From the NCBI GenBank assembly GCA_914767715.1, contig OU612065.1:32674001-32738000 (forward strand): 64,000 nucleotides of DNA, read 5' to 3'. A program made the position numbers and the translations under genes. The DNA comes from Membranipora membranacea (taxonomy: Eukaryota > Bryozoa > Gymnolaemata > Cheilostomatida > Membraniporidae). A model generated the notes under the pieces. It saw only the letters and a program-made list of their open reading frames with translations, was not told the DNA's origin and ran no database searches. Positions 50,658-62,766 of this stretch are shown here, one piece after another; position 1 is the first letter of the stretch, and every line of letters starts with the position of its first letter.

Positions 50658-52580
50658 TTAGCTCCCTGTGATGATGCGTATTCTATCGAGGTGTTTTGCA
50701 AGAAATTGACAAAAATCGATAGGTACGGTCCTGGGGAAATTGGCCAATAATTGGGCAGAATTCCTTACTCGCTTAGAAACGCTTGAAACTCTGTTTTGAC
50801 GTTCGCAATGACGTCCCAATATCTCATATGAAATATTAGCTCCCTGTGACGATGCGTATTCTATCGTGGTGTTTTGCAAGAAATTGACAAAAATCGATAG
50901 GTACGGTCCTGGGGAAATTGGCCAATAATTGGGCAGAATTCCTTACTCGCTTAGAAACGCTTGAAACTCTGTTTTGACGTTCGTGATGACGTCCCCTATA
51001 TCTCTTATAAAATATTAGCTCCCTGTGATGATGCGTATTCTATCGAGGTGTTTTGCAAGAAATTGACAAAAATCGATAGGTACGGTCCTGGGGAAAATGG
51101 CCAATAATTGGGCAAAATTCCTTACTCGCTTAGTAACGCTTGAAACTCTGTTTTGACGTTTCGCAATGACCTCCCAATATCTCATATGAAGTATTAGCTC
51201 CCTGTGAAGATGCGTATTCTATGGAGGTGTTTTGCAAGAAATTGACAAAAAATTGATAGGTACGGTCCTGGGGAAATTGGCCAATAATTGGGCAGAATTC
51301 CTTACTCGCTTAGAAACACTTGAAACTCTGTTTTGACGTTCGTGATGACGTCCCTATATCTCATATAAAATATTAGCTCCCTGTGATGATGCGTTTTCTA
51401 TCGAGGTGTTTTGCAAGAAATTGACAAAGATCGATAGGTACGGTCCTGGGGAAATTGGCCAATAATTGGGCAGAATTCCTTACTCGCTTAGAAACGCTTG
51501 AAACTCTGTTTTGACGTTCGCAATGACGTCCCAATATCTCATATAAAATATTAGCTCCCTGTGACGATGCGTATTCTATGGAGGTGTTTTGCAAGAAATT
51601 GACAAAAATCGATAGGTACGGTCCTGGGGAAATTGGCCAATAATTGGGCAGAATTCCTTACTCGCTTAGAACCGATTGAAACTCTGTTTTGACATTCGCA
51701 ATGACGTCCCAATATCTCATATGAAATATTAGCTCCCTGTGACGATGCGTATTCTATGGAGGTGTTTTGCAAGAAATTGACAAAAATCGATAGGTACGGT
51801 CCTGGGGAAATTGGCCAATAATTGGGCAGAATTCCTTACTCGCGTAGAAACGCTTGAAACTCTGTTTTGACGTTCGCAATGACGTCCCAATATCTCATAT
51901 AAAATATTAGCTCCCTGTGACGATGCGTATTCTATGGAGGTGTTTTGCAAGAAATGGACAAAAATCGATAGGTACGGTCCTGGGGAAATTGGCCAATAAT
52001 TGGGCAGAATTCCTTACTCGCTTAGAAACGCTTGAAACTCTGTTTTGACGTTCGCAATGACGTCCCAATATCTCATATAAAATATTAGCTCCCTGTGACG
52101 ATGCCTATTCTATGGAGGTGTTTTGCAAGAAATTGACAAAAATCGATAGGTACGGTCCTGGGGAAATTGGCCAATAATTGGGCAGAATTCCTTACTCGCT
52201 TAGAAACGCTTGAAACTCTTTTTTGACGTTCGCAATGACGTCCCAACATCTCGTATGAAAGATTAGCTCCCTGTGACGATGCGTATTCTATGGAGGTGTT
52301 TTGCAAGAAATTGACAAAAATCGATAGGTACGGTCCTGGGGAAATTGGCCAATAATTGGGCAGAATTCCTTACTCGCTTAGAAACGCTTGAAACTCTGTT
52401 TTGACGTTCGCAATGACGTCCCAATATCTCATATGAAATATTAGCTCCCTGTGACGATGCGTATTCTATCGTGGGTGTTTTGCAAGAAATTGACAAAAAT
52501 CGATAGGTACGGTCCTGGGGAAATTGGCCAATAATTGGGCAGAATTCCTTACTCGCTTAGAAACGGTTGAAACTCTGTGT
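47675..52580. other. Dense cluster of single-base indels (probable consensus-error patch)
   Basis: Fourteen small indels fall here: +A near 47680, +T 48533, +T 48735, +G 48823, +T 49001, +A 49467, +G 49864, +G 50099, -C 50407, +C 50995, +T 51160, +A 51250, +G 52475 and a 2-bp GT duplication near 52577. Each insertion duplicates an adjacent base or dinucleotide. The rest of the A/B array, about 12 times longer, shows three. Paralogous copies at 33.7-36.3 and 54.5-56 kb lack them. The pattern fits uncorrected long-read consensus errors better than biology. Confidence 0.75.
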
Positions 52581-53867
52581 TTTGACGTTCGTGATGACGT
52601 CCATATATCTCTTATAAAATATTAGCGCCCTGTGATGATGCGTATTCTATCGAGGTGTTTTGCAAGAAATTGACAAAAATTGATAGGTACGGTCCTGGGG
52701 AAATTGGCCAATAATTGGGCAGAATTCCTTACTCGCTTAGAAACGCTTGAAACTCTGTTTTGACGTTCGCAATGACGTCCCAATATCTCATATAAAATAT
52801 TAACTCCCTGTGACGATGCGTATTCTATGGAGGTGTTTTGCAAGAAATTGACAAAAATCGATAGGTACGGTCCTGGGGAAATTGGCCAATAATTGGGCAG
52901 AATTCCTTACTCGCTTAGAAACACTTGAAACTCTGACTTGACGTTCTTGATGACGTCCCTATATCACTTATAAAATATTAGCTCCCTGTGATGATGCGTA
53001 TTCTATGGAGGTGTTTTGCAAGAAATTGACAAAAATCGATAGGTACGGTCCTGGGGAAATTGGCCAATAATTGGGCAGAATTACTTACCTGCTTAGTAAC
53101 GCTTGAAACTCTGTTTTGACGTTCGCAATGACGTCCCAATATCTCATATAAAATATGAGCTCCCTGTGACGATCCGTATTCTATGGAGGTGTTTTGCAAG
53201 AAATGGACAAAAATCGATAGGTACGGTCCTGGGGAAATTGACCAATAATTGGGCAGAATTCCTTACTCGCTTAGAAACGCTTGAAACTCTGTTTTGACGT
53301 TCGTGATGACATCCCTATATCTCATATAAAATATTAGCTCCCTGTGATGATGCGTATTCTATCGAAGTGTTTTGCAAGAAATGGACAAAAATCGTTAGGT
53401 ACGGTCCTGGGGAACTTGGCCAATAATTGGGCAGAATTCCTTACTCGCTTAGAAACGCTTGAAACTCTGTTTTGACGTTCGCAATGACGTCCCAATATCT
53501 CATATGAAATATTAGCTCCCTGTGACGATGCGTATTCCGTGGAGGTGTTTTGCAAGAAATTGACAAAAATCGATAGGTACGGTCCTGGGGAAATTGGCCA
53601 ATAATTGGGCAGAATTCCTTACTCGCTTAGAAACGTTTGAAACTCTGTTTTGACGTTCGTGATGACGTCCCTATATCTCATATAAAATATTAGCTCCCTG
53701 TGATGATGCGTATTCTATCGAAGTGTTTTGCAAGAAATTGACAAAAATCGATAGGTACGGTCCTGGAAAAATTGGCCAATAATTGGGCAGAATTCCTTAC
53801 TCGCTTAGAAACGCTTGAAACTATGTTTTAACGTTCGTGATAAAGTCCCTATATCTCATATAAAATA
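50658..53867. repeat. 20-mer higher-order unit, tandem copy 2 (two monomers short)
   Basis: Eighteen monomers over 3,210 bp. Relative to copies 1 and 3 it lacks the pair carrying GACGTTCCTAT and CTGGAAAAATCGG; the TAGCGCCC pair passes directly to AAACACTTG with GTTCTTGATG. The first half contains several single-base insertions. A one-base change near 53158 (ATATGAGC for ATATTAGC) opens a spurious short plus-strand frame. Confidence 0.86.
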
Positions 53868-56800
53868 TTAGCTCCCTGTGATGATGCGTATTCTATGGAG
53901 GTGTTTTGCAAGAAATTGACAAAAATCGATAGGTACGGTCCTGGGGAAATTGGCCAATAATTGGGCAGAATTCCTTACTCGCTTAGTAACGCTTGAAACT
54001 CTGTTTTGACGTTCGCAATGACGTCCCAATATCTCATATGAAATATTAGCTCCCTGTGACGATGCGTATTCTATCGTGGTGTTTTGCAAGAAATTGACAA
54101 AAATCGATAGGTACGGTCCTGGGGAAATTGGCCAATAATTGGGCAGAATTCCTTACTCGCTTAGAAACGCTTGAAACTCTGTTTTGACGTTCGTGATGAC
54201 GTCCCTATATCTCTTATAAAATATTAGCTCCCTGTGATGATGCGTGTTCTATCGAGGTGTTTTGCAAGAAATTGACAAAAATCGATAGGTACGGTCCTGG
54301 GGAAAATGGCCAATAATTGGGCAAAATTCCTTACTCGCTTAGTAACGCTTGAAACTCTGTTTTGACGTTCGCAATGACCTCCCAATATCTCATATGAAGT
54401 ATTAGCTCCCTGTGAAGATGCGTATTCTATGGAGGTGTTTTGCAAGAAATTGACAAAAATTGATAGGTACGGTCCTGGGGAAATTGGCCAATAATTGGGC
54501 AGAATTCCTTACTCGCTTAGAAACACTTGAAACTCTGTTTTGACGTTCGTGATGACGTCCCTATATCTCATATAAAATATTAGCTCCCTGTGATGATGCG
54601 TTTTCTATCGAGGTGTTTTGCAAGAAATTGACAAAGATCGATAGGTACGGTCCTGGGGAAATTGGCCAATAATTGGGCAGAATTCCTTACTCGCTTAGAA
54701 ACGCTTGAAACTCTGTTTTGACGTTCGCAATGACGTCCCAATATCTCATATAAAATATTAGCTCTCTGTGACGATGCGTATTCTATGGAGGTGTTTTGCA
54801 AGAAATTGACAAAAATCGATAGGTACGGTCCTGGGGAAATTGGCCAATAATTGGGCAGAATTCCTTACTCGCTTAGAACCGATTGAAACTCTGTTTTGAC
54901 ATTCGCAATGACGTCCCAATATCTCATATGAAATATTAGCTCCCTGTGACGATGCGTATTCTATGGAGGTGTTTTGCAAGAAATTGACAAAAATCGATAG
55001 GTACGGTCCTGGGGAAATTGGCCAATAATTGGGCAGAATTCCTTACTCGCGTAGAAACGCTTGAAACTCTGTTTTGACGTTCGCAATGACGTCCCAATAT
55101 CTCATATAAAATATTAGCTCCCTGTGACGATGCGTATTCTATGGAGGTGTTTTGCAAGAAATGGACAAAAATCGATAGGTACGGTCCTGGGGAAATTGGC
55201 CAATAATTGGGCAGAATTCCTTACTCGCTTAGAAACGCTTGAAACTCTGTTTTGACGTTCGCAATGACGTCCCAATATCTCATATAAAATATTAGCTCCC
55301 TGTGACGATGCCTATTCTATGGAGGTGTTTTGCAAGAAATTGACAAAAATCGATAGGTACGGTCCTGGGGAAATTGGCCAATAATTGGGCAGAATTCCTT
55401 ACTCGCTTAGAAACGCTTGAAACTCTTTTTTGACGTTCGCAATGACGTCCCAACATCTCGTATGAAAGATTAGCTCCCTGTGACGATGCGTATTCTATGG
55501 AGGTGTTTTGCAAGAAATTGACAAAAATCGATAGGTACGGTCCTGGGGAAATTGGCCAATAATTGGGCAGAATTCCTTACTCGCTTAGAAACGCTTGAAA
55601 CTCTGTTTTGACGTTCGCAATGACGTCCCAATATCTCATATGAAATATTAGCTCCCTGTGACGATGCGTATTCTATCGTGGTGTTTTGCAAGAAATTGAC
55701 AAAAATCGATAGGTACGGTCCTGGGGAAATTGGCCAATAATTGGGCAGAATTCCTTACTCGCTTAGAAACGGTTGAAACTCTGTTTTGACGTTCGTGATG
55801 ACGTCCATATATCTCTTATAAAATATTAGCGCCCTGTGATGATGCGTATTCTATCGAGGTGTTTTGCAAGAAATTGACAAAAATTGATAGGTACGGTCCT
55901 GGGGAAATTGGCCAATAATTGGGCAGAATTCCTTACTCGCTTAGAAACGCTTGAAACTCTGTTTTGACGTTCGCAATGACGTCCCAATATCTCATATAAA
56001 ATATTAACTCCCTGTGACGATGCGTATTCTATGGAGGTGTTTTGCAAGAAATTGACAAAAATCGATAGGTACGGTCCTGGGGAAATTGGCCAATAATTGG
56101 GCAGAATTCCTTACTCGCTTAGGAACGCTTGAAACTCTGTTTTGACGTTCGTGATGACGTTCCTATATCTCATATAAAATATTAGCTCCCTGTGATGATG
56201 CGTATTCTATCGAAGTGTTTTGCAAGAAATTGACAAAAATCGATAGGTACGGTCCTGGAAAAATCGGCCAATAATTGGGCAGAATTCCTTACTCGCTTAG
56301 AAACGCTTGAAACTCTGTTTTGACGTTCGCAATGACGTCCCAATATCTCATATAAAATATTAACTCCCTGTGACGATGCGTATTCTATGGAGGTGTTTTG
56401 CAAGAAATTGACAAAAATCGATAGGTACGGTCCTGGGGAAATTGGCCAATAATTGGGCAGAATTCCTTACTCGCTTAGAAACACTTGAAACTCTGATTTG
56501 ACGTTCTTGATGACGTCCCTATATCACTTATAAAATATTAGCTCCCTGGGATGATGCGTATTCTATGGAGGTGTTTTGCAAGAAATTGACAAAAATCGAT
56601 AGGTACGGTCCTGGGGAAATTGGCCAATAATTGGGCAGAATTACTTACCTGCTTAGTAACGCTTGAAACTCTGTTTTGACGTTCGCAATGACGTCCCAAT
56701 ATCTCATATAAAATATTAGCTCCCTGTGACGATCCGTATTCTATGGAGGTGTTTTGCAAGAAATGGACAAAAATCGATAGGTACGGTCCTGGGGAAATTG

Positions 56801-57427
56801 ACCAATAATTGGGCAGAATTCCTTACTCGCTTAGAAACGCTTGAAACTCTGTTTTGACGTTCGTGATGACATCCCTATATCTCATATAAAATATTAGCTC
56901 CCTGTGATGATGCGTATTCTATCGAAGTGTTTTGCAAGAAATGGACAAAAATCGTTAGGTACGGTCCTGGGGAACTTGGCCAATAATTGGGCAGAATTCC
57001 TTACTCGCTTAGAAACGCTTGAAACTCTGTTTTGACGTTCGCAATGACGTCCCAATATCTCATATGAAATATTAGCTCCCTGTGACGATGCGTATTCCGT
57101 GGAGGTGTTTTGCAAGAAATTGACAAAAATCGATAGGTACGGTCCTGGGGAAATTGGCCAATAATTGGGCAGAATTCCTTACTCGCTTAGAAACGCTTGA
57201 AACTCTGTTTTGACGTTCGCAATGACGTCCCAATATCTCATATAAAATATTAGCTCCTTATGACGATGCGTATTCTATGGAGGTGTTTTGCAAGAAATTG
57301 ACAAAAATCGATAGGTACGGTCCTGGGGAAATTGGCCAATAATTGGGCAAAATTCCTTACTCGCTTAGTAACGCTTGAAACTCTGTTTTGACGTTCGCAA
57401 TGACCTCCCAATATCTCATATGAAGTA
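53868..57427. repeat. 20-mer higher-order unit, tandem copy 3
   Basis: A full-length copy with phase restored to 178 bp. Its marker order agrees with 33030-36589 up to CTCCTTATG (near 57255), after which it continues with a GACCTCCC unit. It is a good indel-free comparator for copies 1 and 2. Confidence 0.87.
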
Positions 57428-59207
57428 TTAGCTCCCTGTGAAGATGCGTATTCTATGGAGGTGTTTTGCAAGAAATTGACAAAAATTGATAGGTACGGTC
57501 CTGGGGAAATTGGCCAATAATTGGGCAGAATTCCTTACTCGCTTAAAAACGCTTGAAACTCTGTTTTGACGTTCGTGATGACGTCCCTATATCTCATATA
57601 AAATATTAGCTCCCTGTGATGATGCGTTTTCTATTGAGGTGTTTTGCAAGAAATTGACAAAGATCGATAGGTACGGTCCTGGGGAAATTGGCCAATAATT
57701 GGGCAGAATTCCTTTCTCGCTTAGAAACGCTTGAAACTCTGTTTTGACGTTCGCAATGACGTCCCAATATCTCATATAAAATATTAGCTCCCTGTGACGA
57801 TGCGTACTCTATGGAGGTGTTTTGCAAGAAATTGACAAAAATCGATAGGTACGGTCCTGGGGAAATTGGCCAAAAATTGGGCAGAATTCCTTACTCGCTT
57901 AGAAACGCTTGAAACTCTGTTTTGACGTTCGAAATGACGTCCCAATATCTCATATAAAATATTAGCTCCCTGTGACGATGCGTATTCTATGGAGGTGTTT
58001 TGCAAGAAATGGACAAAAATCGATAGGTACGGTCCTGGGGAAATTGGCCAATAATTGGGCAGAATTCCTTACTCGCTTAGAAACGCTTGAAACTCTGTTT
58101 TGACGTTCGCAATGACGTCCCAATATCTCATATAAAATATTAGCTCCCTGTGACGATGCCTATTCTATGGAGGTGTTTTGCAAGAAATTGACAAAAATCG
58201 ATAGGTACGGTCCTGGGGAAATTGGCCAATAATTGGGCAGAATTCCTTACTCGCTTAGAAGCGCTTGAAACTCTTTTTTGACGTTCGCAATGACGTCCCA
58301 ACATCTCGTATGAAATATTAGCTCCCTGTGACGATGCGTATTCTATGGAGGTGTTTTGCAAGAAATTGACAAAAATCGATAGGTACGGTCCTGGGGAAAT
58401 TGGCCAATAATTGGGCAGAATTACTTACCTGCTTAGTAACGCTTGAAACTCTGTTTTGACGTTCGCAATGACGTCCCAATATCTCATATAAAATATTAGC
58501 TCCCTGTGACGATCCGTATTCTATGGAGGTGTTTTGCAAGAAATGGACAAAAATCGATAGGTACGGTCCTGGGGAAATTGACCAATAATTGGGCAGAATT
58601 CCTTACTCGCTTAGAAACGCTTGAAACTCTGTTTTGACGTTCGTGATGACATCCCTATATCTCATATAAAATATTAGCTCCCTGTGATGATGCGTATTCT
58701 ATCGAAGTGTTTTGCAAGAAATGGACAAAAATCGTTAGGTACGGTCCTGGGGAACTTGGCCAATAATTGGGCAGAATTCCTTACTCGCTTAGAAACGCTT
58801 GAAACTCTGTTTTGACGTTCGCAATGACGTCCCAATATCTCATATGAAATATTAGCTCCCTGTGACGATGCGTATTCCGTGGAGGTGTTTTGCAAGAAAT
58901 TGACAAAAATCGATAGGTACGGTCCTGGGGAAATTGGCCAATAATTGGGCAGAATTCCTTACTCGCTTAGAAACGTTTGAAACTCTGTTTTGACGTTCGT
59001 GATGACGTCCCTATATCTCATATAAAATATTAGCTCCCTGTGATGATGCGTATTCTATCGAAGTGTTTTGCAAGAAATTGACAAAAATCGATAGGTACGG
59101 TCCTGGAAAAATTGGCCAATAATTGGGCAGAATTCCTTACTCGCTTAGAAACGCTTGAAACTATGTTTTAACGTTCGTGATAAAGTCCCTATATCTCATA
59201 TAAAATA
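57428..59207. repeat. Ten-monomer insertion between 20-mer copies 3 and 4
   Basis: About 1,780 bp. It contains a segment like 36.6-37.8 kb (CCTTTCTCGC, CCAAAAATTGG, TTCGAAATG, GATGCCTATTC, CTCTTTTTTGACG) followed by a second round of the 20-mer tail (GATCCGTATTC, GACATCCC, GGGGAACTTGG, ATTCCGTGG, then AAACGTTTG and GATAAAGTCC). The 53868 to 59208 distance is therefore 30 monomers. Confidence 0.83.
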
Positions 59208-62200
59208 TTAGCTCCCTGTGATGATGCGTATTCTATCGAGGTGTTTTGCAAGAAATTGACAAAAATCGATAGGTACGGTCCTGGGGAAATTGGCCAATAA
59301 TTGGGCAGAATTCCTTACTCGCTTAGTAACGCTTGAAACTCTGTTTTGACGTTCGCAATGACGTCCCAATATCTCATATGAAATATTAGCTCCCTGTGAC
59401 GATGCGTATTCTATCGTGGTGTTTTGCAAGAAATTGACAAAAATCGATAGGTACGGTCCTGGGGAAATAGGCCAATAATTGGGCAGAATTCCTTACTCGC
59501 TTAGAAACGCTTGAAACTCTGTTTTGACGTTCGTGATGACGTCCCTATATCTCTTATAAAATATTAGCTCCCTGTGATGATGCGTATTCTATCGAGGTGT
59601 TTTGCAAGAAATTGACAAAAATCGATAGGTACGGTCCTGGGGAAAATGGCCAATAATTGGGCAAAATTCCTTACTCGCTTAGTAACGCTTGAAACTCTGT
59701 TTTGACGTTCGCAATGACCTCCCAATATCTCATATGAAGTATTAGCTCCCTGTGAAGATGCGTATTCTATGGAGGTGTTTTGCAAGAAATTGACAAAAAT
59801 TGATAGGTACGGTCCTGGGGAAATTGGCCAATAATTGGGCAGAATTCCTTACTCGCTTAGAAACACTTGAAACTCTGTTTTGACGTTCGTGATGACGTCC
59901 CTATATCTCATATAAAATATTAGCTCCCTGTGATGATGCGTTTTCTATCGAGGTGTTTTGCAAGAAATTGACAAAGATCGATAGGTACGGTCCTGGGGAA
60001 ATTGGCCAATAATTGGGCAGAATTCCTTACTCGCTTAGAAACGCTTGAAACTCTGTTTTGACGTTCGCAATGACGTCCCAATATCTCATATAAAATATTA
60101 GCTCCCTGTGACGATGCGTATTCTATGGAGGTGTTTTGCAAGAAATTGACAAAAATCGATAGGTACGGTCCTGGGGAAATTGGCCAATAATTGGGCAGAA
60201 TTCCTTACTCGCTTAGAACCGATTGAAACTCTGTTTTGACATTCGCAATGATGCCCAATATCTCATATGAAATATTAGCTCCCTGTGACGATGCGTATTC
60301 TATGGAGGTGTTTTGCAAGAAATTGACAAAAATCGATAGGTACGGTCCTGGGGAAATTGGCCAATAATTGGGCAGAATTCCTTACTCGCGTAGAAACGCT
60401 TGAAACTCTGTTTTGACGTTCGCAATGACGTCCCAATATCTCATATAAAATATTAGCTCCCTGTGACGATGCGTATTCTATGGAGGTGTTTTGCAAGAAA
60501 TGGACAAAAATCGATAGGTACGGTCCTGGGGAAATTGGCCAATAATTGGGCAGAATTCCTTACTCGCTTAGAAACGCTTGAAACTCTGTTTTGACGTTCG
60601 CAATGACGTCCCAATATCTCATATAAAATATTAGCTCCCTGTGACGATGCCTATTCTATGGAGGTGTTTTGCAAGAAATTGACAAAAATCGATAGGTACG
60701 GTCCTGGGGAAATTGGCCAATAATTGGGCAGAATTCCTTACTCGCTTAGAAACGCTTGAAACTCTTTTTTGACGTTCGCAATGACGTCCCAACATCTCGT
60801 ATGAAATATTAGCTCCCTGTGACGATGCGTATTCTATGGAGGTGTTTTGCAAGAAATTGACAAAAATCGATAGGTACGGTCCTGGGGAAATTGGCCAATA
60901 ATTGGGCAGAATTCCTTACTCGCTTAGAAACGCTTGAAACTCTGTTTTGACGTTCGCAATGACGTCCCAATATCTCATATGAAATATTAGCTCCCTGTGA
61001 CGATGCGTATTCTATCGTGGTGTTTTGCAAGAAATTGACAAAAATCGATAGGTACGGTCCTGGGGAAATTGGCCAATAATTGGGCAGAATTCCTTACTCG
61101 CTTAGAAACGGTTGAAACTCTGTTTTGACGTTCGTGATGACATCCATATATCTCTTATAAAATATTAGCGCCCTGTGATGATGCGTATTCTATCGAGGTG
61201 TTTTGCAAGAAATTGACAAAAATTGATAGGTACGGTCCTGGGGAAATTGGCCAATAATTGGGCAGAATTCCTTACTCGCTTAGAAACGCTTGAAACTCTG
61301 TTTTGACGTTCGCAATGACGTCCCAATATCTCATATAAAATATTAACTCCCTGTGACGATGCGTATTCTATGGAGGTGTTTTGCAAGAAATTGACAAAAA
61401 TCGATAGGTACGGTCCTGGGGAAATTGGCCAATAATTGGGCAGAATTCCTTACTCGCTTAGGAACGCTTGAAACTCTGTTTTGACGTTCGTGATGACGTT
61501 CCTATATCTCATATAAAATATTAGCTCCCTGTGATGATGCGTATTCTATCGAAGTGTTTTGCAAGAAATTGACAAAAATCGATAGGTACGGTCCTGGAAA
61601 AATCGGCCAATAATTGGGCAGAATTCCTTACTCGCTTAGAAACGCTTGAAACTCTGTTTTGACGTTAGCAATGACGTCCCAATATCTCATATAAAATATT
61701 AACTCCCTGTGACGATGCGTATTCTATGGAGGTGTTTTGCAAGAAATTGACAAAAATCGATAGGTACGGTCCTGGGGAAATTGGCCAATAATTGGGCAGA
61801 ATTCCTTACTCGCTTAGAAACACTTGAAACTCTGATTTGACGTTCTTGATGACGTCCCTATATCACTTATAAAATATTAGCTCCCTGTGATGATGCGTAT
61901 TCTATGGAGGTGTTTTGCAAGAAATTGACAAAAATCGATAGGTACGGTCCTGGGGAAATTGGCCAATAATTGGGCAGAATTACTTACCTGCTTAGTAACG
62001 CTTGAAACTCTGTTTTGACGTTCGCAATGACGTCCCAATATCTCATATAAAATATTAGCTCCCTGTGACGATCCGTATTCTATGGAGGTGTTTTGCAAGA
62101 AATGGACAAAAATCGATAGGTACGGTCCTGGGGAAATTGACCAATAATTGGGCAGAATTCCTTACTCGCTTAGAAACGCTTGAAACTCTGTTTTGACGTT

Positions 62201-62766
62201 CGTGATGACATCCCTATATCTCATATAAAATATTAGCTCCCTGTGATGATGCGTATTCTATCGAAGTGTTTTGCAAGAAATGGACAAAAATCGTTAGGTA
62301 CGGTCCTGGAGAACTTGGCCAATAATTGGGCAGAATTCCTTACTCGCTTAGAAACGCTTGAAACTCTGTTTTGACGTTCGCAATGACGTCCCAATATCTC
62401 ATATGAAATATTAGCTCCCTGTGACGATGCGTATTCCGTGGAGGTGTTTTGCAAGAAATTGACAAAAATCGATAGGTACGGTCCTGGGGAAATTGGCCAA
62501 TAATTGGGCAGAATTCCTTACTCGCTTAGAAACGCTTGAAACTCTGTTTTGACGTTCGCAATGACGTCCCAATATCTCATATAAAATATTAGCTCCTTAT
62601 GACGATGCGTATTCTATGGAGGTGTTTTGCAAGAAATTGACAAAAATCGAAAGGTACGGTCCTGGGGAAATTGGCCAATAATTGGGCAGAATTCCTTACT
62701 CGCTTAGAAACGCTTGAAACTCTGTTTTGACGTTCGTGATGACGTCCCTATATCTCATATAAAATA
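59208..62766. repeat. 20-mer higher-order unit, tandem copy 4
   Basis: Twenty monomers over 3,559 bp, one base short because of a deletion near 60249 (AATGATGCCC for AATGACGTCCC). It matches 33030-36589 at offsets of 26,178 then 26,177 bp and continues like 36.6 kb, making this the longest near-identical pair in the window (about 4.6 kb with its right flank). Confidence 0.88.

Noticed and set aside
53103-53297. Plus-strand 64-codon open frame
   Set aside because: It exists only because a single base change near 53158 converts a TAG into a sense codon. Paralogous positions at 56.7, 58.5 and 62.0 kb lack it.
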